Source: Clostridia bacterium
Lineage (GTDB): Bacteria; Bacillota; Clostridia; Oscillospirales; Acutalibacteraceae
Reading direction: 5' to 3'
Assembly (NCBI GenBank): GCA_900770165.1
Contig: CAAGJJ010000055.1
Location: 81,773-145,772 of the forward strand
DNA length: 64,000 nt
Numbering within the stretch: position 1 is the stretch's first letter; each line of letters starts with the position of its first letter. A program made the position numbers and the translations under genes. Below are positions 26,896-33,162 of this stretch, piece by piece. The notes below the pieces were generated by a model. The model was not told the origin of the DNA. It saw only the letters and a program-made list of their open reading frames with translations, and did not search any database.

Positions 26896-28014
26896 TCATT
26901 TAAAGTACATGTGAAATTGGCATTTGATCATACCATTATATAATTTTCTTCTTTTATCAGATTTTCTTCCAAAAAATTGTTCGAAATCTTCATCGGGACT
27001 TATAATATAATAATTGTGACCTTTTTTATGTTTAAATACCTTGCCCATTAATGAATATATTTCTTGTGCTTGATGTATATCTAAAAGTCTTTGTCCATAT
27101 GGTGGATTACATATAACAGTGCATCTATTTAAGTTTTCTTGAAAATCTTTAATATCACGTTTAAATACTTTTATCTTAGATTCTACACCAGCTCTTTTTG
27201 CGTTTTCAATAGTTAAACTTAAGGCATTATCATCTATATCGTAACCAGTTGCTTCGAAAGGGACATTTCTATCGATTAGTTCTATAGCTTGTTGTCTTTC
27301 GTCGTCAAATGATTTTTTTATTGTGCTGTTCCAAGTTTCAGCTGTAAATTTTCTATTAATACCTGGAGAGATATTCATAGCATATAGGGCAGATTCAATT
27401 AATATTGTTCCAGAACCACAAAATGGATCTATTAGATTTGTATTTTTATTAATAAAAGCAAGGTTAGCCATAGATGCAGCAAGAGTTTCCTTAATTGGAG
27501 CTTCAGTAGAGTTTGTACGATATCCTCGTTTATGCAAACCTTGTCCAGATGTATCTATCATAATGCTTACTTGATCTTTCATTATTAGAAATTGAATTTG
27601 ATAGAGATGCTCTGTTTCTTCGAACCAAGAAATGTGATATTTTGATTTTAATCTTTCAACTATAGCCTTTTTAATTATAGATTGACAATCTGGAACACTG
27701 TGGAGTTTAGAATTTATTGAGCTTCCTTTAACAGGAAAAATATCTTTTTTCCCTATCCATCTTTCAAATGGAATGGATCTAACTCCTTCAAATAACTCTT
27801 CAAATGTTGTAGCTTGAAAGCAAGATAAAAGTATTAGAACTCTTTCAGAGTATCTAGAGCCTATATTGATGCGTGCCATAATGTTAGAATTTCCTTTAAA
27901 TAATACTCTTCCGTTTTGTGCTTCTACATCTTCTGCTCCTAATTTTTTTAATTCTTTTGCAACAAGTCCTTCGACCCCAAGCATGCAGGGACAGACACAT
28001 TTAAATTTATCCAT
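26896..28014 (-). CDS. THUMP-domain SAM-dependent RNA methyltransferase, RlmL/YpsC-like
   Basis: A 372-aa methyltransferase: a short N-terminal part and THUMP domain (to about residue 160), then a Rossmann domain with ETLAASMANLAF, LIDPFCGSGTILIESAL for SAM binding and CNPPYGQRL, the NPPY catalytic motif of N2-guanine methyltransferases. The likely substrate is 23S rRNA guanine. It is monocistronic between hpf and perR. Confidence 0.92.
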   Translation of the reverse strand: MDKFKCVCPCMLGVEGLVAKELKKLGAEDVEAQNGRVLFKGNSNIMARINIGSRYSERVLILLSCFQATTFEELFEGVRSIPFERWIGKKDIFPVKGSSINSKLHSVPDCQSIIKKAIVERLKSKYHISWFEETEHLYQIQFLIMKDQVSIMIDTSGQGLHKRGYRTNSTEAPIKETLAASMANLAFINKNTNLIDPFCGSGTILIESALYAMNISPGINRKFTAETWNSTIKKSFDDERQQAIELIDRNVPFEATGYDIDDNALSLTIENAKRAGVESKIKVFKRDIKDFQENLNRCTVICNPPYGQRLLDIHQAQEIYSLMGKVFKHKKGHNYYIISPDEDFEQFFGRKSDKRRKLYNGMIKCQFHMYFK

Positions 28015-28041
28015 TATATAAATAACTCCATTTTCAAAGAT

Positions 28042-28070
28042 TAAGGGCAGACAATAGCTGTCTGCCCTAA
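28042..28070 (-). terminator. Terminator of hpf
   Basis: AAGGGCAGACA and TGTCTGCCCTT form a stem of at least 10 bp, 16 bases after the hpf stop. The minus-strand tail is TAATCTTT, only moderately U-rich. Confidence 0.7.
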
Positions 28071-28085
28071 TAGTTTTAATGTTTT

Positions 28086-28622
28086 CTACTGAACATCTGG
28101 TTCTAATAATCCGTATGATCCATTTTTCCTTTTATATACTACGTTAATTTCACCAGTTTCAAAGTTTCTGAACATATAGAACTGATGTCCTATTAAATTC
28201 ATTTGAAGTATAGCTTCTTCTATATCTAAAGGCTTTACAGGGAAATGTTTCGATTTTAAAACTTTGTATTCTGTTTCTTCTTCTGGTTCAGAGATTTGTT
28301 CTGCTGCTAGATATTCATATAAAGATTGTGATTTTAATCTTTTTTCTAGTTTAGTCTTGTTTTTTCTAATTTGTCTGCTAAGCATATCAACAACTGTATC
28401 TAAAGCATCATTCATTTCATTTGCTGTGTTTTCTGCTCTATAGACTATGCCGTTATGTTTAATAGTAACCTCTACAGTTTGGCGATTCTTTTCTAAAGTA
28501 ACAGTTACATTAGCTGTGGCATCATCGCCAAAAATCCTATTAAATTTTGAAAGCTTTTTTTCTACTCTTTCTTTAAAGTTATTTTTTAGATTTACTTTTC
28601 TGCTAGTAATAGTAATTTTCAT
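28086..28622 (-). CDS. hpf: Ribosome hibernation promoting factor, long form
   Basis: A 178-aa long HPF/RaiA. The N-terminal S30AE domain (MKITITSRKVNLKNNFKERV to about residue 100) binds the 30S decoding site; the C-terminal domain (SKHFPVKPLDIEEAILQMNL, then GHQFYMFRNFETGEINVVYK) dimerises two ribosomes into 100S particles. A strong AGGAGG lies upstream of the ATG. A terminator separates it from the methyltransferase gene. Confidence 0.96.
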   Translation of the reverse strand: MKITITSRKVNLKNNFKERVEKKLSKFNRIFGDDATANVTVTLEKNRQTVEVTIKHNGIVYRAENTANEMNDALDTVVDMLSRQIRKNKTKLEKRLKSQSLYEYLAAEQISEPEEETEYKVLKSKHFPVKPLDIEEAILQMNLIGHQFYMFRNFETGEINVVYKRKNGSYGLLEPDVQ

Positions 28623-28809
28623 TTTTTATCCTCCTCTTATAAAATAGTGAAAGATAAGAATAACACTATTTTTTAAATTGAAAATATTATATCATAAACA
28701 ATAAAAAAATAAAAGATATTTAAAAACATTCTATTACTTATTTGTAGAAATTTTAAGTAAAAAGCCTTTAAATATTTAGTTTGATATTTAAGAGTAATTG
28801 AATTAAATC

Positions 28810-28838
28810 TTGTAAAAAATGAAGTTGTATGATAAAAT
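28810..28838 (+). promoter_or_regulatory. Promoter of tRNA-Pro
   Basis: TTGTAA (28810-28815), a 17-base spacer and TAAAAT (28833-28838), ending 16 bases before the tRNA 5' end. Confidence 0.65.
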
Positions 28839-28854
28839 ACATTTTAGTAAATAT

Positions 28855-28931
28855 CCGGGTGTGGCGCAGATTGGTAGCGCGCTTGAATGGGGTTCAAGAG
28901 GCCGCTGGTTCGATTCCAGTCACTCGGACCA
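28855..28931 (+). tRNA. tRNA-Pro, anticodon GGG
   Basis: A complete cloverleaf: acceptor CCGGGTG pairs with CACTCGG (one G-U), D stem GCGC/GCGC, anticodon stem CTTGA/TCAAG with loop ATGGGGT (anticodon GGG), T arm GCTGG-TTCGATT-CCAGT, and an encoded CCA. The prophage begins right after it, so the 3' half of this gene is the probable attachment core; phages that integrate here restore the tRNA with their own copy of the 3' end. Confidence 0.96.
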
Positions 28932-28958
28932 TAATAGTACGTATCTTTTGATACATAG

Positions 28959-28990
28959 AGAAAGCCCAGTATTACTGGGCTTTCTTCGCT
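28959..28990 (+). terminator. Terminator after tRNA-Pro
   Basis: AGAAAGCCCAGT (28959-28970) and ACTGGGCTTTCT (28974-28985) form a 12-bp stem followed by TCGCTTTT. Confidence 0.8.
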
Positions 28991-29055
28991 TTTAAGGCTG
29001 ATTTTATTGTGGTATTTTTTGAAAATGCCACCGTATTTTAGCGACTTTCTCTCTA

Positions 29056-29107
29056 GGGGTGTGCATGGGGTGTGCACTTTTTGAAAAAATCTTCGCAGGG
29101 GTGTGCA
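29056..29107 (+). repeat. Three phased GGGGTGTGCA direct repeats
   Basis: Identical 10-mers lie at 29056-29065, 29067-29076 and 29098-29107. Offsets of 11 and 31 bases are close to one and three helical turns, so they face one side of the helix. They sit 125-176 bases inside the prophage from the tRNA, where arm-type integrase sites would be expected. No gene overlaps them on either strand. Confidence 0.55.
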
Positions 29108-29133
29108 TACCTTCACACGGTTTAATTTTATAA

Positions 29134-29178
29134 TATAAAAAAGAGAAGTCTACTATTTTATCATTTAGTAGAACTTCT
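29134..29178 (-). terminator. Terminator of the 222-aa gene
   Basis: Read leftward, AGAAGTTCTACTA pairs with TAGTAGACTTCT (one bulged base) and is followed by CTTTTTTAT. It lies 119 bases after the stop of the gene at 29297-29965. Confidence 0.7.
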
Positions 29179-29296
29179 TAAATTTAAGATTAAATTTGCT
29201 TAACTAATCTTGTGCGGAATCTTACATCTTACAAAACCAGCTTTTTTGAAAAAACCGGTATTAAAAATTTATATAATACATTTACTCCTCGATTAT

Positions 29297-29965
29297 TTAT
29301 TTTTTCTTTGAATCCAAAATTAATTGGAATATCTGCTTTGAAGTTTGTGGGTCACGCAGGCATAATCCTTCTGCTAGACGCGTTAATATTGATTGCACAA
29401 GGATCAACGAGACTGGAGAAATAATAAATGCGTCTTCAATTGCAGATTCCAAATGCGCTGCTTTTTCTTTGCCGATAATATTTACTATCTGATTAAATCT
29501 GTCTACTGAAATAGCATAATCCGGCATATTGTAGTTTACTGAATTATCTATAAGTTCTTTCTTAAAACTATTTACTATATCTTGAACATAATCAAGTATA
29601 AATTGTGAAGTATATAGTTCTGATTTGGTGTCTATTTCAAGACAATTGTTAGGGTGATCATCAATATATTTTTTGATGTCATTGTAAAGTTCGTGGCTCT
29701 TTCTGCCTACAATCGAGCCACAAACACTTGACGCCACAACTAGTAGTTCTGTATATATTGTTTCTCCTGAAAAAGCAACGTTCGATGTGTATGCAGAACC
29801 AATAATGCTTAGTATTATTAATAAATATTCATCCAAATAATAAGACTTATCCCCTAGTTCCTCTCTGATATCACTTGCAACCCTCCAAAAATTTGACATA
29901 GCTTTTTTAATACTATCAAAATGGCAATTTCCGTACAACAATTCTTGATCTTCAAACATGTACAT
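29297..29965 (-). CDS. 222-aa orphan protein at the prophage left end
   Basis: A mainly helical, soluble protein with one moderately hydrophobic stretch (YLLIILSIIGSAYTSNVAF). I do not recognise a family or catalytic motif. AAGGAG precedes the ATG by 5-9 bases, and a terminator follows, so the gene is real. Its position at the extreme end of a prophage, transcribed against the lytic genes, is typical of lysogeny-expressed cargo (superinfection exclusion, defence or host fitness). No direct evidence for a role. Confidence 0.65.
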   Translation of the reverse strand: MYMFEDQELLYGNCHFDSIKKAMSNFWRVASDIREELGDKSYYLDEYLLIILSIIGSAYTSNVAFSGETIYTELLVVASSVCGSIVGRKSHELYNDIKKYIDDHPNNCLEIDTKSELYTSQFILDYVQDIVNSFKKELIDNSVNYNMPDYAISVDRFNQIVNIIGKEKAAHLESAIEDAFIISPVSLILVQSILTRLAEGLCLRDPQTSKQIFQLILDSKKK

Positions 29966-30003
29966 AAACTCCTTTAAAAATATTCGGATATTTAAAGCGA
30001 CAA

Positions 30004-30053
30004 AAACGCGTGCAAAGGTATAGTAGATTTGTATTTATCCCTTACGCACGTTT
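30004..30053. repeat. Long imperfect inverted repeat upstream of the 222-aa gene
   Basis: AAAC, GTGC and AAGG blocks (30004-30018) are mirrored by CCTT, GCAC and GTTT (30040-30053), giving three 4-bp helices with small bulges around a 21-base loop. It lies 39-88 bases before the 222-aa start codon, so it could be a 5'-UTR hairpin of that gene or a protein-binding site. Confidence 0.4.
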
Positions 30054-30065
30054 AAAGTTCTCCAC

Positions 30066-30094
30066 TTGTATATGTACACAAAATAATATATAAT
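30066..30094 (+). promoter_or_regulatory. Promoter of the candidate small RNA
   Basis: TTGTAT (30066-30071), a 17-base spacer and a perfect TATAAT (30089-30094). Transcription should begin near 30101. Confidence 0.6.
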
Positions 30095-30100
30095 TAAAGA

Positions 30101-30196
30101 GTTATGGTGTCGTTTTTACGATTGTGAAGGGTAGGTCGTTTACCTTTTGCAGGTTTGAAGTGTTTCCGTCACTTCAAGCTGCCATGACATTTTTTA
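30101..30196 (+). ncRNA. Candidate structured small RNA (~95 nt)
   Basis: After the promoter at 30066-30094 come: an outer stem GTGTC (30107-30111) with GACAT (30186-30190); a hairpin AGGGTA/TACCTT (30128-30133, 30141-30146, 7-base loop); and a long arm GCAG/CTGC (30149-30152, 30179-30182) continued by the perfect 8-bp TTGAAGTG/CACTTCAA (30155-30162, 30170-30177). A T6 tract follows at 30190-30195. It has no ORF of note and lies between two leftward genes. Promoter, nested helices and U-tract together suggest an independent RNA. I cannot assign it to a known family. Confidence 0.5.
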
Positions 30197-30341
30197 TGCT
30201 ATAAAACTTCCGTAATGCTATCTAAACTCTATTAAAAATATAAGTCAAGAGAGATTTTAAACTTTGTCCATGTACGCTTTAATCGGTAAAATAAAACTTA
30301 ATTATATGTTGTATATTATACTTTGCAGATTTATATCACAA

Positions 30342-30818
30342 TTAATCGCCATATAAATTTAGTAAAATAATCTCCCTTTTTAATTTTGTAGCGTAATTTA
30401 TAGTATAATATGTTCCCCCACGTTTTCTACCGTCCCATGCAGCTATTACAAATTTTGAATGATCAACCATATGCCTATTTCGTTTAAGCATGCAGTCATT
30501 TTCATACTTCTCTGATAAGTACACGACTTTATCAGCTTTACTTTTGATATCTTCATATATTCTTTTATCCTCATGACTCCATTTGTCTGATTGATTTCTG
30601 CATGGAATTATGAGGATTAATTTTATTTGTGGGTAATCTTCTCTTAATTCAATTATAGTTTGGGCAGCTAACGTATCAAATCCAATGGCACCTCCGGTCC
30701 CATAGTAAGTTACGCCTTGATCTATAAGTTTTATTACCTCATTTGTAAGGGCACTTTTTATTTCAGCTGTTTGATTTTTGGGTAAATTTCTATGCCCCGT
30801 AAAGCAACAAGTTCTCAT
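30342..30818 (-). CDS. SLOG-superfamily protein (DUF1273/YpsA-like)
   Basis: A 158-aa Rossmann-like protein beginning CCFTGHRNLP, with YYGTGGAIGFDTLAAQ and LILIIPCRNQSDKW, the signature of the SLOG/DprA-related YpsA family thought to bind nucleotide-like ligands. The C-terminal part has DHSKFVIAAWDG and RKRGGTYYT. AAGGGA precedes the ATG. Its promoter is divergent from the XRE gene and flanked by two matching operators, so it is probably repressed by that regulator. A role in ligand sensing or defence is inference. Confidence 0.82.
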   Translation of the reverse strand: MRTCCFTGHRNLPKNQTAEIKSALTNEVIKLIDQGVTYYGTGGAIGFDTLAAQTIIELREDYPQIKLILIIPCRNQSDKWSHEDKRIYEDIKSKADKVVYLSEKYENDCMLKRNRHMVDHSKFVIAAWDGRKRGGTYYTINYATKLKREIILLNLYGD

Positions 30819-30832
30819 TTTTATATTCCCTT

Positions 30833-30863
30833 CAATTCTGACATTTAGTAAGTGTCAGAATTG
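30833..30863. promoter_or_regulatory. Operator O1, inverted repeat with TGACA-N9-TGTCA core
   Basis: CAATTCTGACA (30833-30843) and TGTCAGAATTG (30853-30863) form an 11-bp perfect inverted repeat around 9 bases. It covers the expected transcription start of the SLOG gene. The core and spacing match O2. Confidence 0.7.
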
Positions 30864-30868
30864 TTTTA

Positions 30869-30897
30869 ATTTTAGCATAGAATTAATTTGTTGACAA
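30869..30897 (-). promoter_or_regulatory. Leftward promoter of the SLOG gene
   Basis: On the minus strand TTGTCA (complement of 30892-30897), a 17-base spacer and TAAAAT (complement of 30869-30874). The -35 box lies inside operator O2 and the start point inside O1. Confidence 0.55.
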
Positions 30898-30914
30898 CTA
30901 GTGAATGTCAACAA
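30888..30914. promoter_or_regulatory. Operator O2, inverted repeat with TGACA-N9-TGTCA core
   Basis: TTGTTGACA (30888-30896) and TGTCAACAA (30906-30914) form a 9-bp perfect inverted repeat around 9 bases. The loop shares TAGT with O1. It abuts the ribosome-binding site of the XRE gene, so binding there would also repress that gene. Confidence 0.7.
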
Positions 30915-30929
30915 GGGGAGGTTTGTATT

Positions 30930-31202
30930 ATGTATAAAAATAAAAACGATGATGGCACATTAAATATATGTGGAACAAGGGTTGCTGCTTTAAGAAAGAA
31001 TCTGGTCCCTAAAACATCACAAAGAATGTTGGCTGATATGTTGCAATTAAGGGGATTGGATGTAGATAAAAATGCTATACAAAAAATAGAAAGCGGGAAA
31101 AGATTTGTTACTGATATAGAGCTCAATATAATAGCAGAAGTTTTACATGTATCAAGCGACTATTTACTTGGTAAATCAAATGAGATACCTAAACAAGAAT
31201 AA
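30930..31202 (+). CDS. XRE-family repressor of the accessory segment
   Basis: A 90-aa Cro/CI-type protein with a helix-turn-helix (SQRMLADMLQLRGLDVDKNA, then IQKIESGKRFVTDIELNIIA) and a short tail (SSDYLLGKSNEIP). The ATG at 30930 is set by GGGGAGG at 30915-30921; an in-frame TTG at 30888 would lie inside operator O2. Two matched inverted repeats next to it are the likely binding sites, allowing control of itself and of the divergent SLOG gene. It could be the lysogeny repressor, but is small for that. Confidence 0.85.
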   Translation: MYKNKNDDGTLNICGTRVAALRKNLVPKTSQRMLADMLQLRGLDVDKNAIQKIESGKRFVTDIELNIIAEVLHVSSDYLLGKSNEIPKQE

Positions 31203-31216
31203 ATGAATGATAGAAA

Positions 31217-32104
31217 TTGGCAGATATCAAACTTTTTGAGATTGGAAATGGCGCTAAAGAGTACAAAGGCCAAAATGTAGCGCTAGAGAAAGAACTTCAA
31301 AATATTATAGAGAAAAATATGAATACATTTTTTGGTGTAACGTTTCTTGCATCTGAATATAGCACTACAGATGGTGGGCGCATGGACAGTATTGGTATTG
31401 ATGAGAATAACTGTCCTGTTATTTTTGAATACAAGCGTTCCGTAAAAGAAAATGTTATAAATCAAGGATTATTTTATCTTAACTGGCTGCTTGATCATAA
31501 AGATAGTTTTAAAGTTCTCGTTATAAATAACCTTGGTCTTGATAAAGCAAACGATATAGATTGGTCTATGCCAAGAGTTATTTGCATTGCGGGGGATTTC
31601 ACGAAGTATGATGAGTCTGCAATTAAACAAATGGATAAAAACATAAGTCTAATAAGATATAAGAAGTTTGGAGATAATCTTCTTATGTTTGAATGCATTA
31701 ATGAGAATGTCATGACTCCAAATGTAGAATCAAATGCAAAACATGGAGCTTCAGACTATACTTTCAAGAGCAACTTAAATAACACTTCAAAACAGCTAAA
31801 AGATCTTTATGAAACTATACGGAACTACATATTAAGTCTTGGCGATGATATCACTGAAAATCATTTAAAAAAATATACAGCATTTAAGAAAATTAAAAAT
31901 TTAGTGTGTATAGAGGTTCAACGTTCTAAGATTATTCTACATTTGAGTTTAGATGTAGATACGATGCAATTTGAAGATGGATTCTCAAGAAACACGACGG
32001 ATGTTGGACACTTTGGAACTGGTGACGTAGAGCTTACCATCACGAATAAAGATACATGGAACAAAGCAAAACCCTTTATCGAAAGAGCATATAATGAGAA
32101 TTAA
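31217..32104 (+). CDS. PD-(D/E)XK nuclease-like protein with DUF5655 C terminus
   Basis: A 295-aa protein. The N-terminal half shows a restriction-nuclease-like core: GGRMDSIGI (acidic residue), FEYKR (E-x-K) and NQGLFYLNWL (Q after the core). The C-terminal half (LYETIRNYILSLGDD to the end) resembles DUF5655. Translation starts at TTG 31217, 14 bases after the XRE stop, so the two are one unit. Domain pairs of this kind are common but uncharacterised in Firmicutes; DNA cleavage, repair or defence are all possible. A strong terminator follows. Confidence 0.75.
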   Translation: MADIKLFEIGNGAKEYKGQNVALEKELQNIIEKNMNTFFGVTFLASEYSTTDGGRMDSIGIDENNCPVIFEYKRSVKENVINQGLFYLNWLLDHKDSFKVLVINNLGLDKANDIDWSMPRVICIAGDFTKYDESAIKQMDKNISLIRYKKFGDNLLMFECINENVMTPNVESNAKHGASDYTFKSNLNNTSKQLKDLYETIRNYILSLGDDITENHLKKYTAFKKIKNLVCIEVQRSKIILHLSLDVDTMQFEDGFSRNTTDVGHFGTGDVELTITNKDTWNKAKPFIERAYNEN

Positions 32105-32124
32105 CAAACTTTTTAAAATTCTTA

Positions 32125-32171
32125 ACAGCCCATTTTGATACATTAATGTTCATCAAAATGGGCTGTTTTCT
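32125..32171 (+). terminator. Terminator of the XRE-nuclease unit
   Basis: CAGCCCATTTTGAT (32126-32139) and ATCAAAATGGGCTG (32152-32165) form a 14-bp perfect stem followed by TTTTCTTATTT. Confidence 0.9.
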
Positions 32172-32174
32172 TAT

Positions 32175-32204
32175 TTGAGATTATTGTTCACAATAAAATA
32201 TAAT
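32175..32204 (+). promoter_or_regulatory. Candidate promoter of a non-coding unit
   Basis: TTGAGA (32175-32180), an 18-base spacer and a perfect TATAAT (32199-32204), directly after the previous terminator. Confidence 0.5.
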
Positions 32205-32210
32205 TATTTT

Positions 32211-32530
32211 AAATGTACAAGGTTCGACAAGCAATGAAGTTTACATTGTTTTACAATATAACCGGACGATAAAAACAGGAGTGATGTTTATAAAAAAGTA
32301 GTCTTAAAAGGAATGTCCGGATAGGATTTGATTTCCCATGGATGTATATTGTAAAACTTATAAAACTCTAAAAAAATTGTATAGGTGTAAAACATTACAT
32401 AAAAATTTAAAATTTTTAATCCCGATATTACAGAGCAGCTACTTTAAATTTTCTCAGGCAAAAAATGTAAAATTAAATATTATTATGGTTAACGCCTCAG
32501 AGACTTATGTCTTTGCGGCGTTCTTTTGTT
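32211..32530 (+). ncRNA. Candidate ~320-nt untranslated transcript
   Basis: Between the promoter at 32175-32204 and the terminator at 32491-32530 there is no convincing gene. Features inside: a palindrome ATTGTTTTACAAT (32245-32257), CCGGAC (from 32262) facing GTCCGG (near 32316), and two tiny ORFs with good ribosome-binding sites (MFIKK and MSG). A 78-codon reading from 32338 has no ribosome-binding site and runs through the terminator, so I reject it. This may be a regulatory RNA, a leader that ends early, or a decayed gene. Confidence 0.4.
32491..32530 (+). terminator. Terminator upstream of the sigma-gene leader
   Basis: AACGCC...GGCGTT (32491-32496, 32517-32522) with CAGAGAC/GTCTTTG inside forms a 13-bp stem with one mismatch and a TTAT loop, followed by a T-rich tail. 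Confidence 0.85.
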
Positions 32531-32554
32531 TAGACTTTCATTTAATTCTATATA
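32526..32554 (+). promoter_or_regulatory. Candidate promoter of the sigma-like gene
   Basis: TTGTTT (32526-32531), a 17-base spacer and TATATA (32549-32554). The start would fall near 32561, so the RNA would begin with the stem-loop at 32557-32598. Confidence 0.45.
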
Positions 32555-32556
32555 AG

Positions 32557-32598
32557 TATTCCCGAAATCTTTAAATTAAATAGAAGATTTCGGGAATA
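32557..32598 (+). promoter_or_regulatory. Perfect 15-bp inverted repeat at the leader 5' end
   Basis: TATTCCCGAAATCTT (32557-32571) and AAGATTTCGGGAATA (32584-32598) are perfect complements around a 12-base loop. It could be a 5' stabilising hairpin, an operator for a dimeric protein, or part of an antitermination structure. Confidence 0.7.
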
Positions 32599-32632
32599 TA
32601 AAAGTATTAACTCGTAAAAGCATATACCGAAG

Positions 32633-32690
32633 GCGTCTATTTGTTTTCTTTTCTCGAAATCAGAAAGGAAAGACAAATGGGCGTTTTTTT
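32633..32690 (+). terminator. Leader terminator (attenuator) ahead of the sigma-like gene
   Basis: The arms at 32634-32654 and 32662-32683 form a 21-bp stem (some G-U pairs, one bulged A) with a 7-base loop, followed by T7 (32684-32690). I see no promoter between it and the start codon at 32762, so the gene would be expressed only when transcription passes this hairpin. Confidence 0.75.
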
Positions 32691-32704
32691 GTCTGCTATT
32701 CGAG

Positions 32705-32761
32705 GTCCTCCCTAGTCCTTCGTTTTTTGAACACAAATCAAAAATTCGGAGGACGAAAGAC
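32705..32761 (+). promoter_or_regulatory. RBS-sequestering hairpin with two anti-SD copies
   Basis: The Shine-Dalgarno GGAGGAC (32748-32754) is within CGGAGGAC (32747-32754), which pairs with GTCCTTCG (32715-32722); TTTTTGA (32724-32730) and TCAAAAA (32738-32744) extend the helix. A second, perfect complement GTCCTCC lies at 32705-32711. Either pairing would hide the ribosome-binding site, so translation is probably conditional. Confidence 0.65.
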
Positions 32762-33157
32762 ATGGAAATAGAATATAAATTTGTTACCGGTGAAAAAATC
32801 CATATTGAAGTATATGGTGAATTTGAGGAAATTATGCTTGAACTTGATAAGAACCTTGAAAATAACAACCGTAAAGAAACTCGAAGGCATGAAAGTCTAA
32901 GCTTATTTGATAAGGATGAAAATAATATGGATGCGAATGTAGATGTATATGAGGACGTTATAAAGAGTCTTGACAGGGACAAGCTGTATTATGCAATACA
33001 AAAACTAAAACCTAAAGAGCAAGAACTTTTACATAATTTATATTTTTGTAAAAATCCAATCAGTCAAATTGAATTAGCAAGAATTAAAAATGTCAGTGTC
33101 GGAAGTATAAAAATGCAGTTGCAACGTATAAAAGCTAAATTAAAAAAGTTACTTTAA
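32762..33157 (+). CDS. Small sigma-70-region-4-like regulator
   Basis: A 131-aa protein with an acidic N-terminal half and a C-terminal sigma region 4-like helix-turn-helix (KLKPKEQELLHNLYF, QIELARIKNVSVGSIKMQLQ, RIKAKLKKLL). It lacks region 2, so it cannot act as a full sigma factor alone; such proteins in clostridial mobile elements probably activate element promoters. It is boxed in by an attenuator-like hairpin upstream and a terminator downstream, and precedes the replication genes. Confidence 0.75.
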   Translation: MEIEYKFVTGEKIHIEVYGEFEEIMLELDKNLENNNRKETRRHESLSLFDKDENNMDANVDVYEDVIKSLDRDKLYYAIQKLKPKEQELLHNLYFCKNPISQIELARIKNVSVGSIKMQLQRIKAKLKKLL

Positions 33158-33162
33158 TTCCC

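Noticed and set aside
29056..29107. Remnant of an insertion-sequence end
   Set aside because: The repeats are direct, not inverted, with no transposase fragment or target duplication nearby.
28844..29116. A 90-codon leftward reading frame over the tRNA-Pro gene
   Set aside because: It is the antisense of the tRNA and its terminator, a familiar false gene; it has no ribosome-binding site.
32338..32574. A 78-codon forward reading frame
   Set aside because: It has no ribosome-binding site and runs through a strong terminator (32491-32530) and into the next promoter.
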